Part shown: positions 46,922 through 56,781 of the stretch, piece by piece | How the letters are laid out: every line of letters begins with the position of its first letter | Numbering within the stretch: position 1 is the first letter of the stretch | Assembly: GCF_018024495.1 (NCBI RefSeq) | Contig: NZ_CP071696.1 | Location: 682,001 to 746,000, forward strand | Source: Agromyces archimandritae | Lineage (GTDB): Bacteria; Actinomycetota; Actinomycetes; Actinomycetales; Microbacteriaceae | Direction: 5' to 3' | DNA length: 64,000 nucleotides | The notes under the pieces: generated by a model | Told to the model about the DNA's origin: nothing | Seen by the model: only the letters and a program-made list of their open reading frames with translations | Database searches by the model: none | Translations under genes and position numbers: made by a program

Positions 46922-47529
46922 CAGGCGTCGCCCCGCAGCGTCTCGTAGTAGGCGCGTGCCGCCTCCCAGTCGGGCAGGAGCCCGAGCTCGGCGGCCTCGG
47001 CGAGGCCGGGCGCGTCGCGGTCCTTGTCGGAGAGCACCGGTTCGCCTGCCGCTTCGGGGAGGACGAGGCCGATCTCGGGGTCGAGCGGGTTCACGCCGTG
47101 CTCGGCGCCGGGCCGGTACACGTCGGTGACGAGGTAGCTGACGGTGGCGTCGTCGGTGAGGGCGACGAAGCAATGCCCGAGGCCTTCGGAGATGAAGATC
47201 GCGCGGCGTTCCTGCTCTTCGAGCAGCACCGAGTCCCACTGTCCGAAGGTCGGCGAGCCGACGCGGATGTCGACGACGAAGTCGAGCACGGCGCCGCGCA
47301 TGGCGGTCACGTACTTCGCCTGGCTCGGCGGCACGTCCGCGAAGTGGATGCCGCGGACGACGCCGCGGCGCGACACCGAGGTGTTGGCCTGCCGGAGGTC
47401 GATGCTGCGGCCGGTCACCGCCTCCAGCTCGTCGAAGCGATACCACTCGAGGAAGACGCCGCGGTCGTCCGCGAACTGCTTCGTCGTGATCTCGTACGCG
47501 TCAGGAACCGTGAGCTCTCGGATATGCAC
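46921..47529 (-). CDS. rmlC: dTDP-4-dehydrorhamnose 3,5-epimerase
   Basis: 202 residues with the RmlC cupin fold. Conserved [31 protein letters not shown] with the catalytic His, [13 protein letters not shown] and [17 protein letters not shown]. Third step of dTDP-rhamnose synthesis. The start is GTG 47529: a TAGCCT box ends 6 nt upstream and no ribosome site exists, so it is leaderless. Divergent from rmlB, whose promoter lies 16-21 bp away. It ends in a one-base overlap with rmlA. Confidence 0.95.
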   Translation of the reverse strand: MHIRELTVPDAYEITTKQFADDRGVFLEWYRFDELEAVTGRSIDLRQANTSVSRRGVVRGIHFADVPPSQAKYVTAMRGAVLDFVVDIRVGSPTFGQWDSVLLEEQERRAIFISEGLGHCFVALTDDATVSYLVTDVYRPGAEHGVNPLDPEIGLVLPEAAGEPVLSDKDRDAPGLAEAAELGLLPDWEAARAYYETLRGDA

Positions 47530-47535
47530 CTGAAC

Positions 47536-47541
47536 AGGCTA
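47536..47541 (-). promoter_or_regulatory. -10 box of leaderless rmlC promoter
   Basis: TAGCCT on the minus strand ends 6 nt before GTG 47529. It is back to back with the rmlB promoter. Confidence 0.55.
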
Positions 47542-47542
47542 G

Positions 47543-48595
<1,053 letters not shown>

Positions 48596-48597
48596 CC

Positions 48598-49458
48598 ATG
48601 CGCGTGCTCATCACCGGCGCGAACGGCATGCTCGGCCGCGACCTCGTCGCCGCCCTCGCCGGCCACGAGGTCACCGCGCTCGGCCGCGGGCAGCTCGACA
48701 TCACCGATGCGGATGCCGTGGCCCGCGCCGCCCGCGGCTTCGGCAGTTTCGATGGCTTCGACGCGATCGTGAACGCGGCCGCCTACACCGCCGTCGACGC
48801 CGCCGAGATCGACGAGGACGCCGCTTACGCGGTGAACGCGACCGGCCCGGCGAACCTGGCTGCCGCGGCCGCGGCGACGGGCGCGAAACTCGTCACGATC
48901 TCCACCGACTACGTCTTCGACGGCACGGCGACGAGCCCGTACGCCGAAGACCACCCGCGGCATCCGATCTCGGCGTACGGACGCACGAAGGCCGCAGGCG
49001 AAAAGCTCGCCCTCGCCGCGCATCCGGCCGGCACGTACGTCGTGCGCACGGCATGGCTGTACGGGCAGCACGGCCCGAACTTCGCCGCGACGATGCTGAA
49101 GCTCGCCGCGTCGAAGGACGCGTGGGACGTCGTGGACGACCAGCGCGGCCAGCCGACGTGGACGGGCGATCTGGCCGTCCGCATCGCCGAGCTCCTCGGC
49201 TCCGACGCCCCCGCCGGCATCTACCACGGCACCGCCTCGGGCGAGACGAGCTGGTTCGGCTTCGCCCGCGCCGTGCTCGAGGAGGCCGGGCTGGACCCGG
49301 AGCGGATCCGCCCGACCGACAGCACCGCCTTCGTGCGACCGGCCCCCCGCCCCGCATACAGCGTGCTCGGGCATGCGCGGTGGGCGGATGCCGGGCTGGC
49401 ACCCATGCGCCATTGGCGCGAGGCGCTGGCCGCATCGGGCATCGCCCGCACGGCATAG
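48598..49458 (+). CDS. rmlD: dTDP-4-dehydrorhamnose reductase
   Basis: 286 residues. MRVLITGANGMLGRDLVAAL for NADPH, NAAAYTAVDAAE, TISTDYVFDG, YGRTKAAGE (Tyr-Lys) and VRTAWLYGQHG. Final step to dTDP-L-rhamnose. ATG 48598 has AGGGG 8 nt upstream; a GTG 6 nt earlier is possible. Coupled to rmlB (2-nt gap). It ends at a hairpin shared with the convergent GT2 gene. Confidence 0.95.
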   Translation: MRVLITGANGMLGRDLVAALAGHEVTALGRGQLDITDADAVARAARGFGSFDGFDAIVNAAAYTAVDAAEIDEDAAYAVNATGPANLAAAAAATGAKLVTISTDYVFDGTATSPYAEDHPRHPISAYGRTKAAGEKLALAAHPAGTYVVRTAWLYGQHGPNFAATMLKLAASKDAWDVVDDQRGQPTWTGDLAVRIAELLGSDAPAGIYHGTASGETSWFGFARAVLEEAGLDPERIRPTDSTAFVRPAPRPAYSVLGHARWADAGLAPMRHWREALAASGIARTA

Positions 49459-49482
49459 CCGGCGGGGCGGATGCCCGCCGGC
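49458..49482. terminator. Hairpin between convergent genes
   Basis: Perfect 9-bp stem GCCGGCGGG/CCCGCCGGC with a 7-nt loop, starting at the last base of the rmlD stop codon and ending 4 nt before the 3' end of the convergent GT2 gene. Confidence 0.65.
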
Positions 49483-49486
49483 CGTC

Positions 49487-50347
49487 TCAGCCGGCCGCGC
49501 CGCGCTCCGGTGCGCCGCGATCGGGTGCGCCGCCGGCGATGAAACGCCGGTAGGCGACCTTGCGGATGGGTTCCGGCACGAAGCGGTACACGCCGCGCAC
49601 GCCGACGTTGCGGGCGTACTGGGCGGGCGAGGTGAAGCCGAGCCGGCGCAGCTCCCGCTGCAGGGCGAGTTCGCTGCGCCACTGCTCGCGGCCGCCGCGG
49701 CGTGCATAGGCGCCGGCGCCGACCCGGTACATGACGAGCGGCTCCGGCAGATTGTCGACGCGTGCCCCGGTGTGGATCATCCGCGCGAACAGCCAGTAAT
49801 CCTCCATGAGCCCGAGCGGCCGGTAGCCGCCGGCCCGTTCGACGGCGGAACGGCGGTAGACGACGGTCGGGTGGCTGAACGGGTCGTGGAAGCGCGAGTA
49901 TCGTTCGATCTCGGCCTGGCCGGTGCGCGGCACCCGGCGCCCGACGATCGAACCGACGTCGTCGAGGAACTCGAACATGCCCGTGCCCACGAGATCCAGC
50001 CCCGACTCGATGCGCGGCAGCTGCAGGGCGAACCGCTCGGGCAGGGAGATGTCGTCGGCATCCATCCGCGCGACGATGTCGTGGTCGCTGAGCGAAAGGC
50101 CGACGGTCAGGGCCTGGGCGAGGCCGACGTTCTCGGAGATGACGTGGTGGACGACGGCCACGGGCGAGGCCTCGGCGGATGCCCGGATCGCCGCGGCGAG
50201 TTCGTCGCCGACGGGGCCGTCCTGCACGAGGACGACCTGATCGGGCCGGCGCGACTGCTCGAGGACGCTCGAGGCGAACGCCTTCGAGAAGTGCCGCGGG
50301 TCGTCGCCGCGGTACACGGGCAGCAGGAGGGAGAACGGCTCGGTCAT
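49487..50347 (-). CDS. Family 2 glycosyltransferase
   Basis: 286 residues. SLLLPVYRGDDPRHFSKAF, VVLVQDGPVGDEL, ENVGLAQALTVGL and the metal site ARMDADDISLPERF. It resembles AmsE/rhamnosyl-type GT2 enzymes; with rmlBD next to it, a rhamnosyltransferase is a fair guess but unproven. ATG 50347 overlaps the upstream GT2 stop by ATGA. The C-terminus is Gly/Ala/Pro-rich and probably disordered. Confidence 0.88.
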   Translation of the reverse strand: MTEPFSLLLPVYRGDDPRHFSKAFASSVLEQSRRPDQVVLVQDGPVGDELAAAIRASAEASPVAVVHHVISENVGLAQALTVGLSLSDHDIVARMDADDISLPERFALQLPRIESGLDLVGTGMFEFLDDVGSIVGRRVPRTGQAEIERYSRFHDPFSHPTVVYRRSAVERAGGYRPLGLMEDYWLFARMIHTGARVDNLPEPLVMYRVGAGAYARRGGREQWRSELALQRELRRLGFTSPAQYARNVGVRGVYRFVPEPIRKVAYRRFIAGGAPDRGAPERGAAG

Positions 50348-51339
50348 GTCGCCGCCCCGGGATTCGCGGCGGCGCTGCGGCCGGCGGCGGCCTGCCGAGC
50401 GGCTGCGGCCTCGACCCGCGCGACCGCGTCGCTCGCCTCGCCGAGCCCGGCGAGCGCATCCGCGTTCGGCCGCGGCCGGAACCGGGTGCCGTCGTGCCAG
50501 CCCCGCCGCAACCCGTCGCGGAGCACCGCCCGGTCCGCCGAACGGGCGAAGGTGCGGATCCATCGGCGGATCGACGAGGCGCCGTAGACGAGCTTCTCGA
50601 GCGGACCGAGGGAGGCCGAGCGGCGGAACATCCACAGCTTGTTGCGCACCTCGTAATAGAAGCGGCCGCCCGGGTCGGCGTCGGTCGAGGCGAGCGCCTT
50701 GGTCTTGTGCACGACGACGGACGCCGGCACGTGCAAGCCGAAGCGGCCGCGGATGACGCGGGTCGAATACTCGAAGTCGTCGTTCCAGATGAAGTAGTCG
50801 GCGATCGGCAGGCCGGCCTCGCGGGCCGCCTCCGCCCGCACGAGCATCGAGACGAAGGAGGTGCTGCGCACGGCGATCCCGCCGAGGCGCGCGGCGCGCA
50901 GGCGCTCCTCGCGGCTCGCGAAGGGGTTCTCGCGCGGCGTGTTCATCGGATGCTCGCTGCCGTCGGTCCAGACCACCCGGGATCCGGCGGCCGCCACGTC
51001 GCCGGCGTCGGCGGCCCGCAGCAGTTCTTCCAGCGCCGTCGGCGTCGGCACCGTGTCGTCGTCCATGAGCCACACCCACTCCGGCTCGTGCCGGTCAAGG
51101 GCGATCGCCAGGCCCGCAGCGAATCCTCCCGCACCGCCCGTGTTGCGGGCGAGCTCGATGAGCTCGACACCCGCGCGGTCGCGTGCGAGATCGCCGCTGC
51201 CGTCGCTGGAGGCGTTGTCGACGACGATCACGTGCGGGCGCACCGTCTGCGCGTCGAGCGCGTCGAGGACCTCGGCGAGCAGTTCGCGGCGGTTGTAGGC
51301 GACGACGACGGCGATGGCGCGCGTGTTCGGGGTGTTCAT
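50344..51339 (-). CDS. GlfT1-like family 2 glycosyltransferase
   Basis: 331 residues. AVVVAYNRRELLAEVLDAL, VIVVDNASSDGS, ARNTGGAGGFAAGLAIAL, and WVWLMDDDTVPTP. The NTGGAGGF and WVWLMDDD blocks recall the mycobacterial galactan initiator GlfT1 and also GlfT2. A basic helix (SSIRRWIRTFARSADRAVLR) near the end may touch the membrane. ATG 51339 with AGGAG upstream. Proposed role: first galactofuranose additions before the GlfT2-like enzyme acts; other rhamnosyl- or galactofuranosyl-transfers are possible. Confidence 0.8.
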   Translation of the reverse strand: MNTPNTRAIAVVVAYNRRELLAEVLDALDAQTVRPHVIVVDNASSDGSGDLARDRAGVELIELARNTGGAGGFAAGLAIALDRHEPEWVWLMDDDTVPTPTALEELLRAADAGDVAAAGSRVVWTDGSEHPMNTPRENPFASREERLRAARLGGIAVRSTSFVSMLVRAEAAREAGLPIADYFIWNDDFEYSTRVIRGRFGLHVPASVVVHKTKALASTDADPGGRFYYEVRNKLWMFRRSASLGPLEKLVYGASSIRRWIRTFARSADRAVLRDGLRRGWHDGTRFRPRPNADALAGLGEASDAVARVEAAAARQAAAGRSAAANPGAAT

Positions 51340-51475
51340 GGGCTCCTGGGGTTCGAGGCGACCGGGCCGAAACCGGGCCGTGGCGACCCCTCTATCTTGC
51401 CGTGCCCGCCTGGGGGAAGGGTGCGGGACCCGCGATGGCCCTCGACCGGGGGGCGGATGTGTCGCCGCGGGCCGT

Positions 51476-51481
51476 TAGATT
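51476..51481 (+). promoter_or_regulatory. -10 box for the 51514 gene
   Basis: TAGATT; leader of about 25 nt with GAGAGGAG before ATG 51514. Confidence 0.45.
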
Positions 51482-51513
51482 TGAACGGGCGCCCTGGCGC
51501 CGAGAGGAGCCGC

Positions 51514-52653
51514 ATGACCACCATCCTTCGCGTGATCGTCGATCAACTGGCCGCACCCGTGCCCGGGCCGCTCGGCCGCTACACGCTGGGGCTCGCCGCC
51601 GGGCTCATCGCGACACGCCCCGCCGGCTGCGAGGTCGAGGGCATCGTCTCGGCCTCCCCCGCCGCCGACTACCGGATGCTCGAACAGGCCTTGCCCGGGC
51701 TCGCCTCGCTGTACAAGACGACACTCCCGCGGCGGGAACTCGCCGCCGCCTGGCAGCTCGGGCTGACCACCTCCCCCGGGCCGGGCATGATCCACGCCCC
51801 GGGCCTGCTCGCGCCGCTCAGGCGACATGACCCGACCGCCGGCACCCAGCTCGTCGTCACCGCCCACGACACGATCGCGTTCACGCACCCCGAGTCGCTC
51901 TCGAGCGCAGAACTCGCCCTCCGCAAGAACGTGCTGCGCCGCGCCCGCAAGTACGCCGACGCCGTCGTCGTGCCCACCCACGCCCTCGCCGAGCGGCTCG
52001 CCGAAACCGGCGACTTCGGCGACCGCATCCGCGTCATCGCGACCGCCGCCCGCCCCGGGCTCGCCCTCGGCCCCGATGCCGCCGCCCGCGCCGCACGCCT
52101 CGCCCTGCCCCGCGACTTCGTCGTCGCCGCCGGCACCCTCGAACCCCACCGCGGCGTCGTCGACGTGCTCGCGGCCCTCGGCCGACCGGGTGCGCCGGCC
52201 GTGCCGCTGCTCGTCCTCGGCCCCGAAACCTGGGGCGAACAGCACCTGCAGACCCTGGCCGAAGAGGCCGGCATGCGTCGCGGCATGGTGCGCTCCATGG
52301 CCGAGGTGGATGCCGCAGACCTCGCCGTCATCCTCTCCCGCGCTTCGGCGTTCATCGCCCCCGCGCACGACGAAGGCGACCCGGCGACCATCATCGAGGC
52401 GTTCGCGTGCGGCACCCCCGTCATCCACTCCGACACCCCCGACTACCGCGAAACGGCCGGCGGCGCCGGCCTCTCGGTGCCCGTCGGCGACGCCGGCGAC
52501 GACTACGCCGACCGCATCGCACAGGCCCTCTCGGCCGTGCTCGGCGACCAGCGCCTCGCCGAACGGCTCTCGATCGGCGGCGCCGACCGCTCCCGCGCGT
52601 TCGGCTGGATCAACGCCGCCGAGCAGGTCTGGCAGCTGCACGCCGACCTCTGA
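51514..52653 (+). CDS. Family 4/1 glycosyltransferase (GT-B)
   Basis: 379 residues. VVTAHDTIAF and RARKYADAVVVPTHALAE in the N-terminal half; VVAAGTLEPHRGVVDVLAAL opening the donor domain; and the E-x7-E block APAHDEGDPATIIEAFACG. The linker FVVAAGTLEPHRG is typical of mannosyl/rhamnosyl GT4 enzymes. GAGAGGAG before ATG 51514. Divergent from the GlfT1-like gene and followed by the third SGNH acyltransferase. Sugar unknown. Confidence 0.88.
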   Translation: MTTILRVIVDQLAAPVPGPLGRYTLGLAAGLIATRPAGCEVEGIVSASPAADYRMLEQALPGLASLYKTTLPRRELAAAWQLGLTTSPGPGMIHAPGLLAPLRRHDPTAGTQLVVTAHDTIAFTHPESLSSAELALRKNVLRRARKYADAVVVPTHALAERLAETGDFGDRIRVIATAARPGLALGPDAAARAARLALPRDFVVAAGTLEPHRGVVDVLAALGRPGAPAVPLLVLGPETWGEQHLQTLAEEAGMRRGMVRSMAEVDAADLAVILSRASAFIAPAHDEGDPATIIEAFACGTPVIHSDTPDYRETAGGAGLSVPVGDAGDDYADRIAQALSAVLGDQRLAERLSIGGADRSRAFGWINAAEQVWQLHADL

Positions 52654-52690
52654 CGCCCGAACGCGGGACGTTTTCGCTGCCGATCGCATT

Positions 52691-52696
52691 TAGACT
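52691..52696 (+). promoter_or_regulatory. -10 box for the 52749 gene
   Basis: TAGACT preceded by T-rich bases; leader of about 45 nt without a clear ribosome site. Confidence 0.4.
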
Positions 52697-52748
52697 GACC
52701 GAGGTCCTCGGCGCCATCGCCGGCCGTCCCCGATCTGAAACCCGCTCC

Positions 52749-54830
52749 ATGCCCGTTCCCCCAAACGCGACCCATCCTGTTCAGAACCGACGCCCGATCG
52801 GCGAGATCGAAGGCCTTCGCGGACTCGCCCTCACCCTCGTCGCCCTCTTCCATCTGTTCGGAAACGGGCGGGTCTCGGGCGGTGTGGACGTCTTCCTCTT
52901 CGTCTCCGGCTTCCTGCTGACGCTCTCGCTCGCACGCCGGGCCGTCTCGGGTGCGCCGGCCGCGCTCGCACAGCGCTACGGGCGCACTCTCCTCAGGCTC
53001 ACCCCGGCCGCCCTCGTCGTCCTCATCGCGACCGCGATCATGGTCGTCACCGTGCTTCCGAAGTCGGGTTGGGAGCAGAGCGGCCGGGAGATCATCGCCT
53101 CCGCGCTCTACTTCGAGAACTGGGAGCTCATCTCTTCCCAGCTTGCCTACGGGGCGGCGGGGCCGATGACGAGCCCGCTTCAGCATTTCTGGTCGCTGTC
53201 GATCCAGGGCCAGTTCTTCCTCGTCTGGCCGCTGCTCATCACGGGGCTCGTCCTCCTGGCCCGGCGCGTCAGGAGGGATCCCCTCACCGCCGTGGCGATC
53301 CTCACGGGCATCGCGACCGCCGCGTCCTTCGCCTATGCCTGGACGCTGAACGCGTACGCGCCCGACATCGCCTACTTCGATTCCTTCGCCCGGTTCTGGG
53401 AGCTCGGCGCCGGCGCTCTGCTGGCGCTCGCCATGGGGCGCCTGCCCCACGCGTCCGCCCTCATGCGTTCGGTGCTCGGATGGGCGGGCCTCGCGCTCAT
53501 CGTCGCCTCCGGCTTCGTCGTCGACGGAGCGACGTCCTTCCCCGGACCGCTCGCCCTGCTTCCCGTCGCCGGGGCCGCGCTCGTCATCGTCGCGAGCGGT
53601 TCGCCGACGAGACTCGGCGCCGACCGCTTCCTCGCCCTGCGGCCGATGCGATTCGTCGCGCGGATCTCCTATCCGCTCTACCTCTGGCACTGGCCCATCC
53701 TGATCGGGTATCTGGCGATCCGCGGCTACGAGCGGGTCGGCCTCCTCGGCGGTGCGGCCGTCTTCGCGCTCTCCGTCGCCGTCGCGTGGGCCACGCAGCG
53801 CTTCGTCGTCGAACCGATCCTCGACCGGCGCGGAAGCATCAGCGTGCGGCGAGCGCTCATCGCCCCGATCACGGCGATCGCGGTGATCGCCGCCGTGACC
53901 GCCGGCGGCGTCGCCGGCGTCCAGCACCAGACGGCCCGACAACAGGCGGCCGTCGACGCACTGGCCGCATCGAACCCCGAGTGCCTCGGCGCGGCGGCCA
54001 TGGATCCCGCTACCCGGCCCTGCGACAATCCGTCGCTCGCCGGCAAACTGTTCCCCGCCCCGAACGCGATCTCCACCGAGAGCGACAACCGTCCCGAGTG
54101 CTGGGCCGGCGAAACCTCGCACGAGTTCAACGTCTGCACCGTCGGCCCGGAATCGGGATACGAGCGGCATGTGCTCGCCGTCGGCGACTCCCACAACAAC
54201 ACCTTCGTCGGTGCCTACGAACGCATCGCGGAGCAGATGAACTGGCGCATCGACATCGCCGGGCATGCGTTCTGCTACTGGACGGCGGCCGAGCAGCCCG
54301 TCCAGTCGCCGGCCGGCGCCGCCGCTTGCGCGTCGTGGAAATCGGCGCTGGAGGAGCACATCGCGCAGAGCACCGAGGTCGATGCGTACATCGTCACGCA
54401 CTCCCGGTACTCCGCCGTGACGGTGCCCGAGGGCGAGGACCGGCACGAGGTCGTCGTCGAGGGCATGGTCGAAGCATGGTCTGGACGCCCTGATCCGGCT
54501 GCCCCGATCATCGCGATCATCGACAACCCCCGGTATCCGAACGACACCAGCGCGTGTGTCGAGCAGTGGGGGCTCGACGCGATCTCCGAATGCCCAGTCG
54601 TCCCACGCTCGGTCGGGCTCCGCATCGACGACGGCCAGCGCGATGCTGCCGCTCGCTCGGCGAACGCCCACGTGATCGACCTGACCGACTTCTACTGCAC
54701 CGAGACGGAGTGCCCCCCGGTGATCGGCAATGCCGTGGTCGCCGGCGGCTGGTCGCACCTGACGGGGACGTTCGCGAAGACGCTCGCACCGTACATCGCC
54801 GAGCAGGCGGCCGCGATCCTCGACCGCTGA
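52749..54830 (+). CDS. OafA-type O-acyltransferase with variant SGNH domain (copy 3)
   Basis: 693 residues. Acyltransferase-3 membrane domain to ~380: EGLRGLALTLVALFHLFGNG (R-x10-H) and GGVDVFLFVSGFLLTL. External C-terminal domain with VLAVGDSHNNTFVGAYER, so the serine is present, but the late block reads AGGWSHLTGTF: the His remains and the Asp three residues before it, present as FDQNH and FDASH in the other two copies, is Gly. It may use another acid or act as a non-hydrolysing transferase. The start at 52749 follows from the domain layout; the frame is open upstream through the GT4 gene. Confidence 0.88.
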   Translation: MPVPPNATHPVQNRRPIGEIEGLRGLALTLVALFHLFGNGRVSGGVDVFLFVSGFLLTLSLARRAVSGAPAALAQRYGRTLLRLTPAALVVLIATAIMVVTVLPKSGWEQSGREIIASALYFENWELISSQLAYGAAGPMTSPLQHFWSLSIQGQFFLVWPLLITGLVLLARRVRRDPLTAVAILTGIATAASFAYAWTLNAYAPDIAYFDSFARFWELGAGALLALAMGRLPHASALMRSVLGWAGLALIVASGFVVDGATSFPGPLALLPVAGAALVIVASGSPTRLGADRFLALRPMRFVARISYPLYLWHWPILIGYLAIRGYERVGLLGGAAVFALSVAVAWATQRFVVEPILDRRGSISVRRALIAPITAIAVIAAVTAGGVAGVQHQTARQQAAVDALAASNPECLGAAAMDPATRPCDNPSLAGKLFPAPNAISTESDNRPECWAGETSHEFNVCTVGPESGYERHVLAVGDSHNNTFVGAYERIAEQMNWRIDIAGHAFCYWTAAEQPVQSPAGAAACASWKSALEEHIAQSTEVDAYIVTHSRYSAVTVPEGEDRHEVVVEGMVEAWSGRPDPAAPIIAIIDNPRYPNDTSACVEQWGLDAISECPVVPRSVGLRIDDGQRDAAARSANAHVIDLTDFYCTETECPPVIGNAVVAGGWSHLTGTFAKTLAPYIAEQAAAILDR

Positions 54831-54838
54831 GGGCCGCC

Positions 54839-56209
54839 CTACTCCGCGTCGTCGTCCTCGGGCGGCGGGGCGACCGCCTCGGCGACCATCGAGTGCACGA
54901 GCTCCCAGTCGGGGTACTCCTGGTCGACGCCGTTCTCGGGGGTCAGTTCGACGTGGCCGATCGGCAGCTCGCGGGTCTTGCCTGCGAGGTCGACGAAGTA
55001 GCCGAGCATCGACTGCGGGATGTCGGTCTTCACCGTGTCTTCGCCGGCCTTGGCGACGGCCTCGAACTTGGTGAGGACGTTCGCCGGGTTGAACTGGGTG
55101 AGCACGGCCTCCTGCAGGATGCGCTGGCGCTGCATGCGCATGTAGTCTCCGCCGGCGACGCCGTAGCGTGCACGGCCGAACCAGAGGGCGTGGTAGCCGT
55201 CGAGGTGCTGCGGGCCGGCCTCGATCCACCCATCGACGCCCTCGTTGTTCTCGTCGCCGCCGATCGGCAGGCGCGTGTCGACGTCGATGTCGACGCCTCC
55301 GAGGGCGTCGATGAGCTGCTCGAAGCCCTGCATGTCGATGAGCGCGTAGTACTGGATCGTGAGGCCGGTGACGCCCGACGCGGCATCCCGCATACCCTCG
55401 ATGCCCGGCTCGCTGCCGTTGTCGAGCGCATCCGGATACATCTCGGGGCTCTTCAGGTCGACCTCGGTGTAGATCGAGTTCAGCAGGCAGACGTCGACCT
55501 CGCAGCCGTCGATCGAGCCGTATCCCTCGGGGTAGACCTCCTGCAGCGGCGAGCCGTCGGGGAACGGGATGTCCTCGAGTTCGCGCGGCAGGCCGATGAG
55601 GATCGCCTGGCCGGTGTCGGCGTCGATCGAGACGACGGTCATGCTGTCGGGCCGCATGCCGTCGCGGTCGGCGCCCGAGTCACCGCCGAGCAGCAGGATG
55701 TTGTAGCGGCCGTCGACGGGCGGTTCGCTCGGCCCGGCGCGGAACACCGAGGAGAGGAACCCGCTCGCGGTCGTCGCGATGTAGGCGCCGTAGAAGGCGC
55801 TGCCCGACAGCGCGATCATCACGACCGTCGCGAGTGCGCCGATCCACGGCCGCTGCCCCGGCGAGGTGCGCACGAAACGCACGAGCCGCAACGTGTCGAA
55901 GGTGAGCACGAGCCAGAGCACCGCGTAGCCGATGGCGAGCAGGGCGAACACCCAGAGTGCGATCGGGTTCGCGACGACGGTCAGCAGGAAGGTGCGGGCG
56001 AAGAACCAGAGCACGACCGCGGTGACGACGAGCGCCCACAGCAGCAGCGTGCAGCCCAGGCCGAACCGGCCGAGGCGCCGGTTGCCGGCGAGGGCCTGCA
56101 CCGAGCCGGGGATGAGGACGTTGAGCACGACGAGCCACCACGCCCGCTTCGTCATGATCGGGCGTGAACTGAGATCCGGGTGCCGGATCGGGCTTGCGGC
56201 GAGCGTCAT
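54839..56209 (-). CDS. LytR-CpsA-Psr (LCP) family phosphotransferase
   Basis: 456 residues. Four hydrophobic helices in the first ~165 residues, then an extracytoplasmic LCP domain: [50 protein letters not shown] with the pyrophosphate-binding Arg, and [23 protein letters not shown] enzymes move wall glycopolymers from undecaprenyl pyrophosphate to peptidoglycan, which is the natural last step for the polymers made in this window. The tail is acidic (PPPEDDDAE). ATG 56209 overlaps the purE stop (ATGA), so its expression is tied to purine genes. Confidence 0.93.
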   Translation of the reverse strand: MTLAASPIRHPDLSSRPIMTKRAWWLVVLNVLIPGSVQALAGNRRLGRFGLGCTLLLWALVVTAVVLWFFARTFLLTVVANPIALWVFALLAIGYAVLWLVLTFDTLRLVRFVRTSPGQRPWIGALATVVMIALSGSAFYGAYIATTASGFLSSVFRAGPSEPPVDGRYNILLLGGDSGADRDGMRPDSMTVVSIDADTGQAILIGLPRELEDIPFPDGSPLQEVYPEGYGSIDGCEVDVCLLNSIYTEVDLKSPEMYPDALDNGSEPGIEGMRDAASGVTGLTIQYYALIDMQGFEQLIDALGGVDIDVDTRLPIGGDENNEGVDGWIEAGPQHLDGYHALWFGRARYGVAGGDYMRMQRQRILQEAVLTQFNPANVLTKFEAVAKAGEDTVKTDIPQSMLGYFVDLAGKTRELPIGHVELTPENGVDQEYPDWELVHSMVAEAVAPPPEDDDAE

Positions 56210-56712
56210 CGGGCGGCGCGGAGCCGTTCGTTCTTCTCGGCGACGAGCGCGGCGAGGCCGGCGGCGTGATCGTCGAGGCGGGCGGTCAGTTCGGCGTCGC
56301 CGGAGCCGAGGATGCGGGCGGCGAGGAGGCCGGCGTTGCGCGCCCCGCCGATCGAGACGGTCGCGACGGGGATGCCGGCCGGCATCTGCACGATCGACAG
56401 CAGCGAATCGAGGCCGTCGAGGCGGGCCAGCGGCACCGGCACGCCGATGACCGGCAGGCTCGTGACCGAGGCGAGCATGCCCGGCAGGTGCGCGGCACCG
56501 CCGGCGCCGGCGATGATGACGCGCAGGCCCCGTTCGGCGGCCTCCTTGCCGTAGGCGATCATCCGCTCGGGCGTGCGGTGGGCCGAGACGACCTCGACCT
56601 CGTGCGCGATGCCGAACTCGTCGAGCACGGCGGAAGCGTCGCCCATGACGGGCCAGTCGGAGTCGGAGCCCATGACGACGCCGACGACGGGGCGGGGGGA
56701 GTGCTCGGTCAC
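56206..56712 (-). CDS. purE: N5-carboxyaminoimidazole ribonucleotide mutase
   Basis: 168 residues. [27 protein letters not shown] and [15 protein letters not shown] are the PurE active-site segments. Works with PurK in de novo purine synthesis. The start is GTG 56712 and not 56751, because TAGTAT (56725-56720) ends exactly 7 nt before that GTG. It thus has its own promoter 69 nt after purK. Its stop overlaps the LCP start. Confidence 0.96.
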   Translation of the reverse strand: MTEHSPRPVVGVVMGSDSDWPVMGDASAVLDEFGIAHEVEVVSAHRTPERMIAYGKEAAERGLRVIIAGAGGAAHLPGMLASVTSLPVIGVPVPLARLDGLDSLLSIVQMPAGIPVATVSIGGARNAGLLAARILGSGDAELTARLDDHAAGLAALVAEKNERLRAAR

Positions 56713-56719
56713 CCGTCCG

Positions 56720-56725
56720 ATACTA
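56720..56725 (-). promoter_or_regulatory. -10 box of leaderless purE promoter
   Basis: TAGTAT ends 7 nt before GTG 56712, with no ribosome site. Confidence 0.6.
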
Positions 56726-56781
56726 GGGGCGGGCGCTGGGAGATCTCGCAAGGCTCGCTGGGCGCCGGCGGGCGGCCCGGG

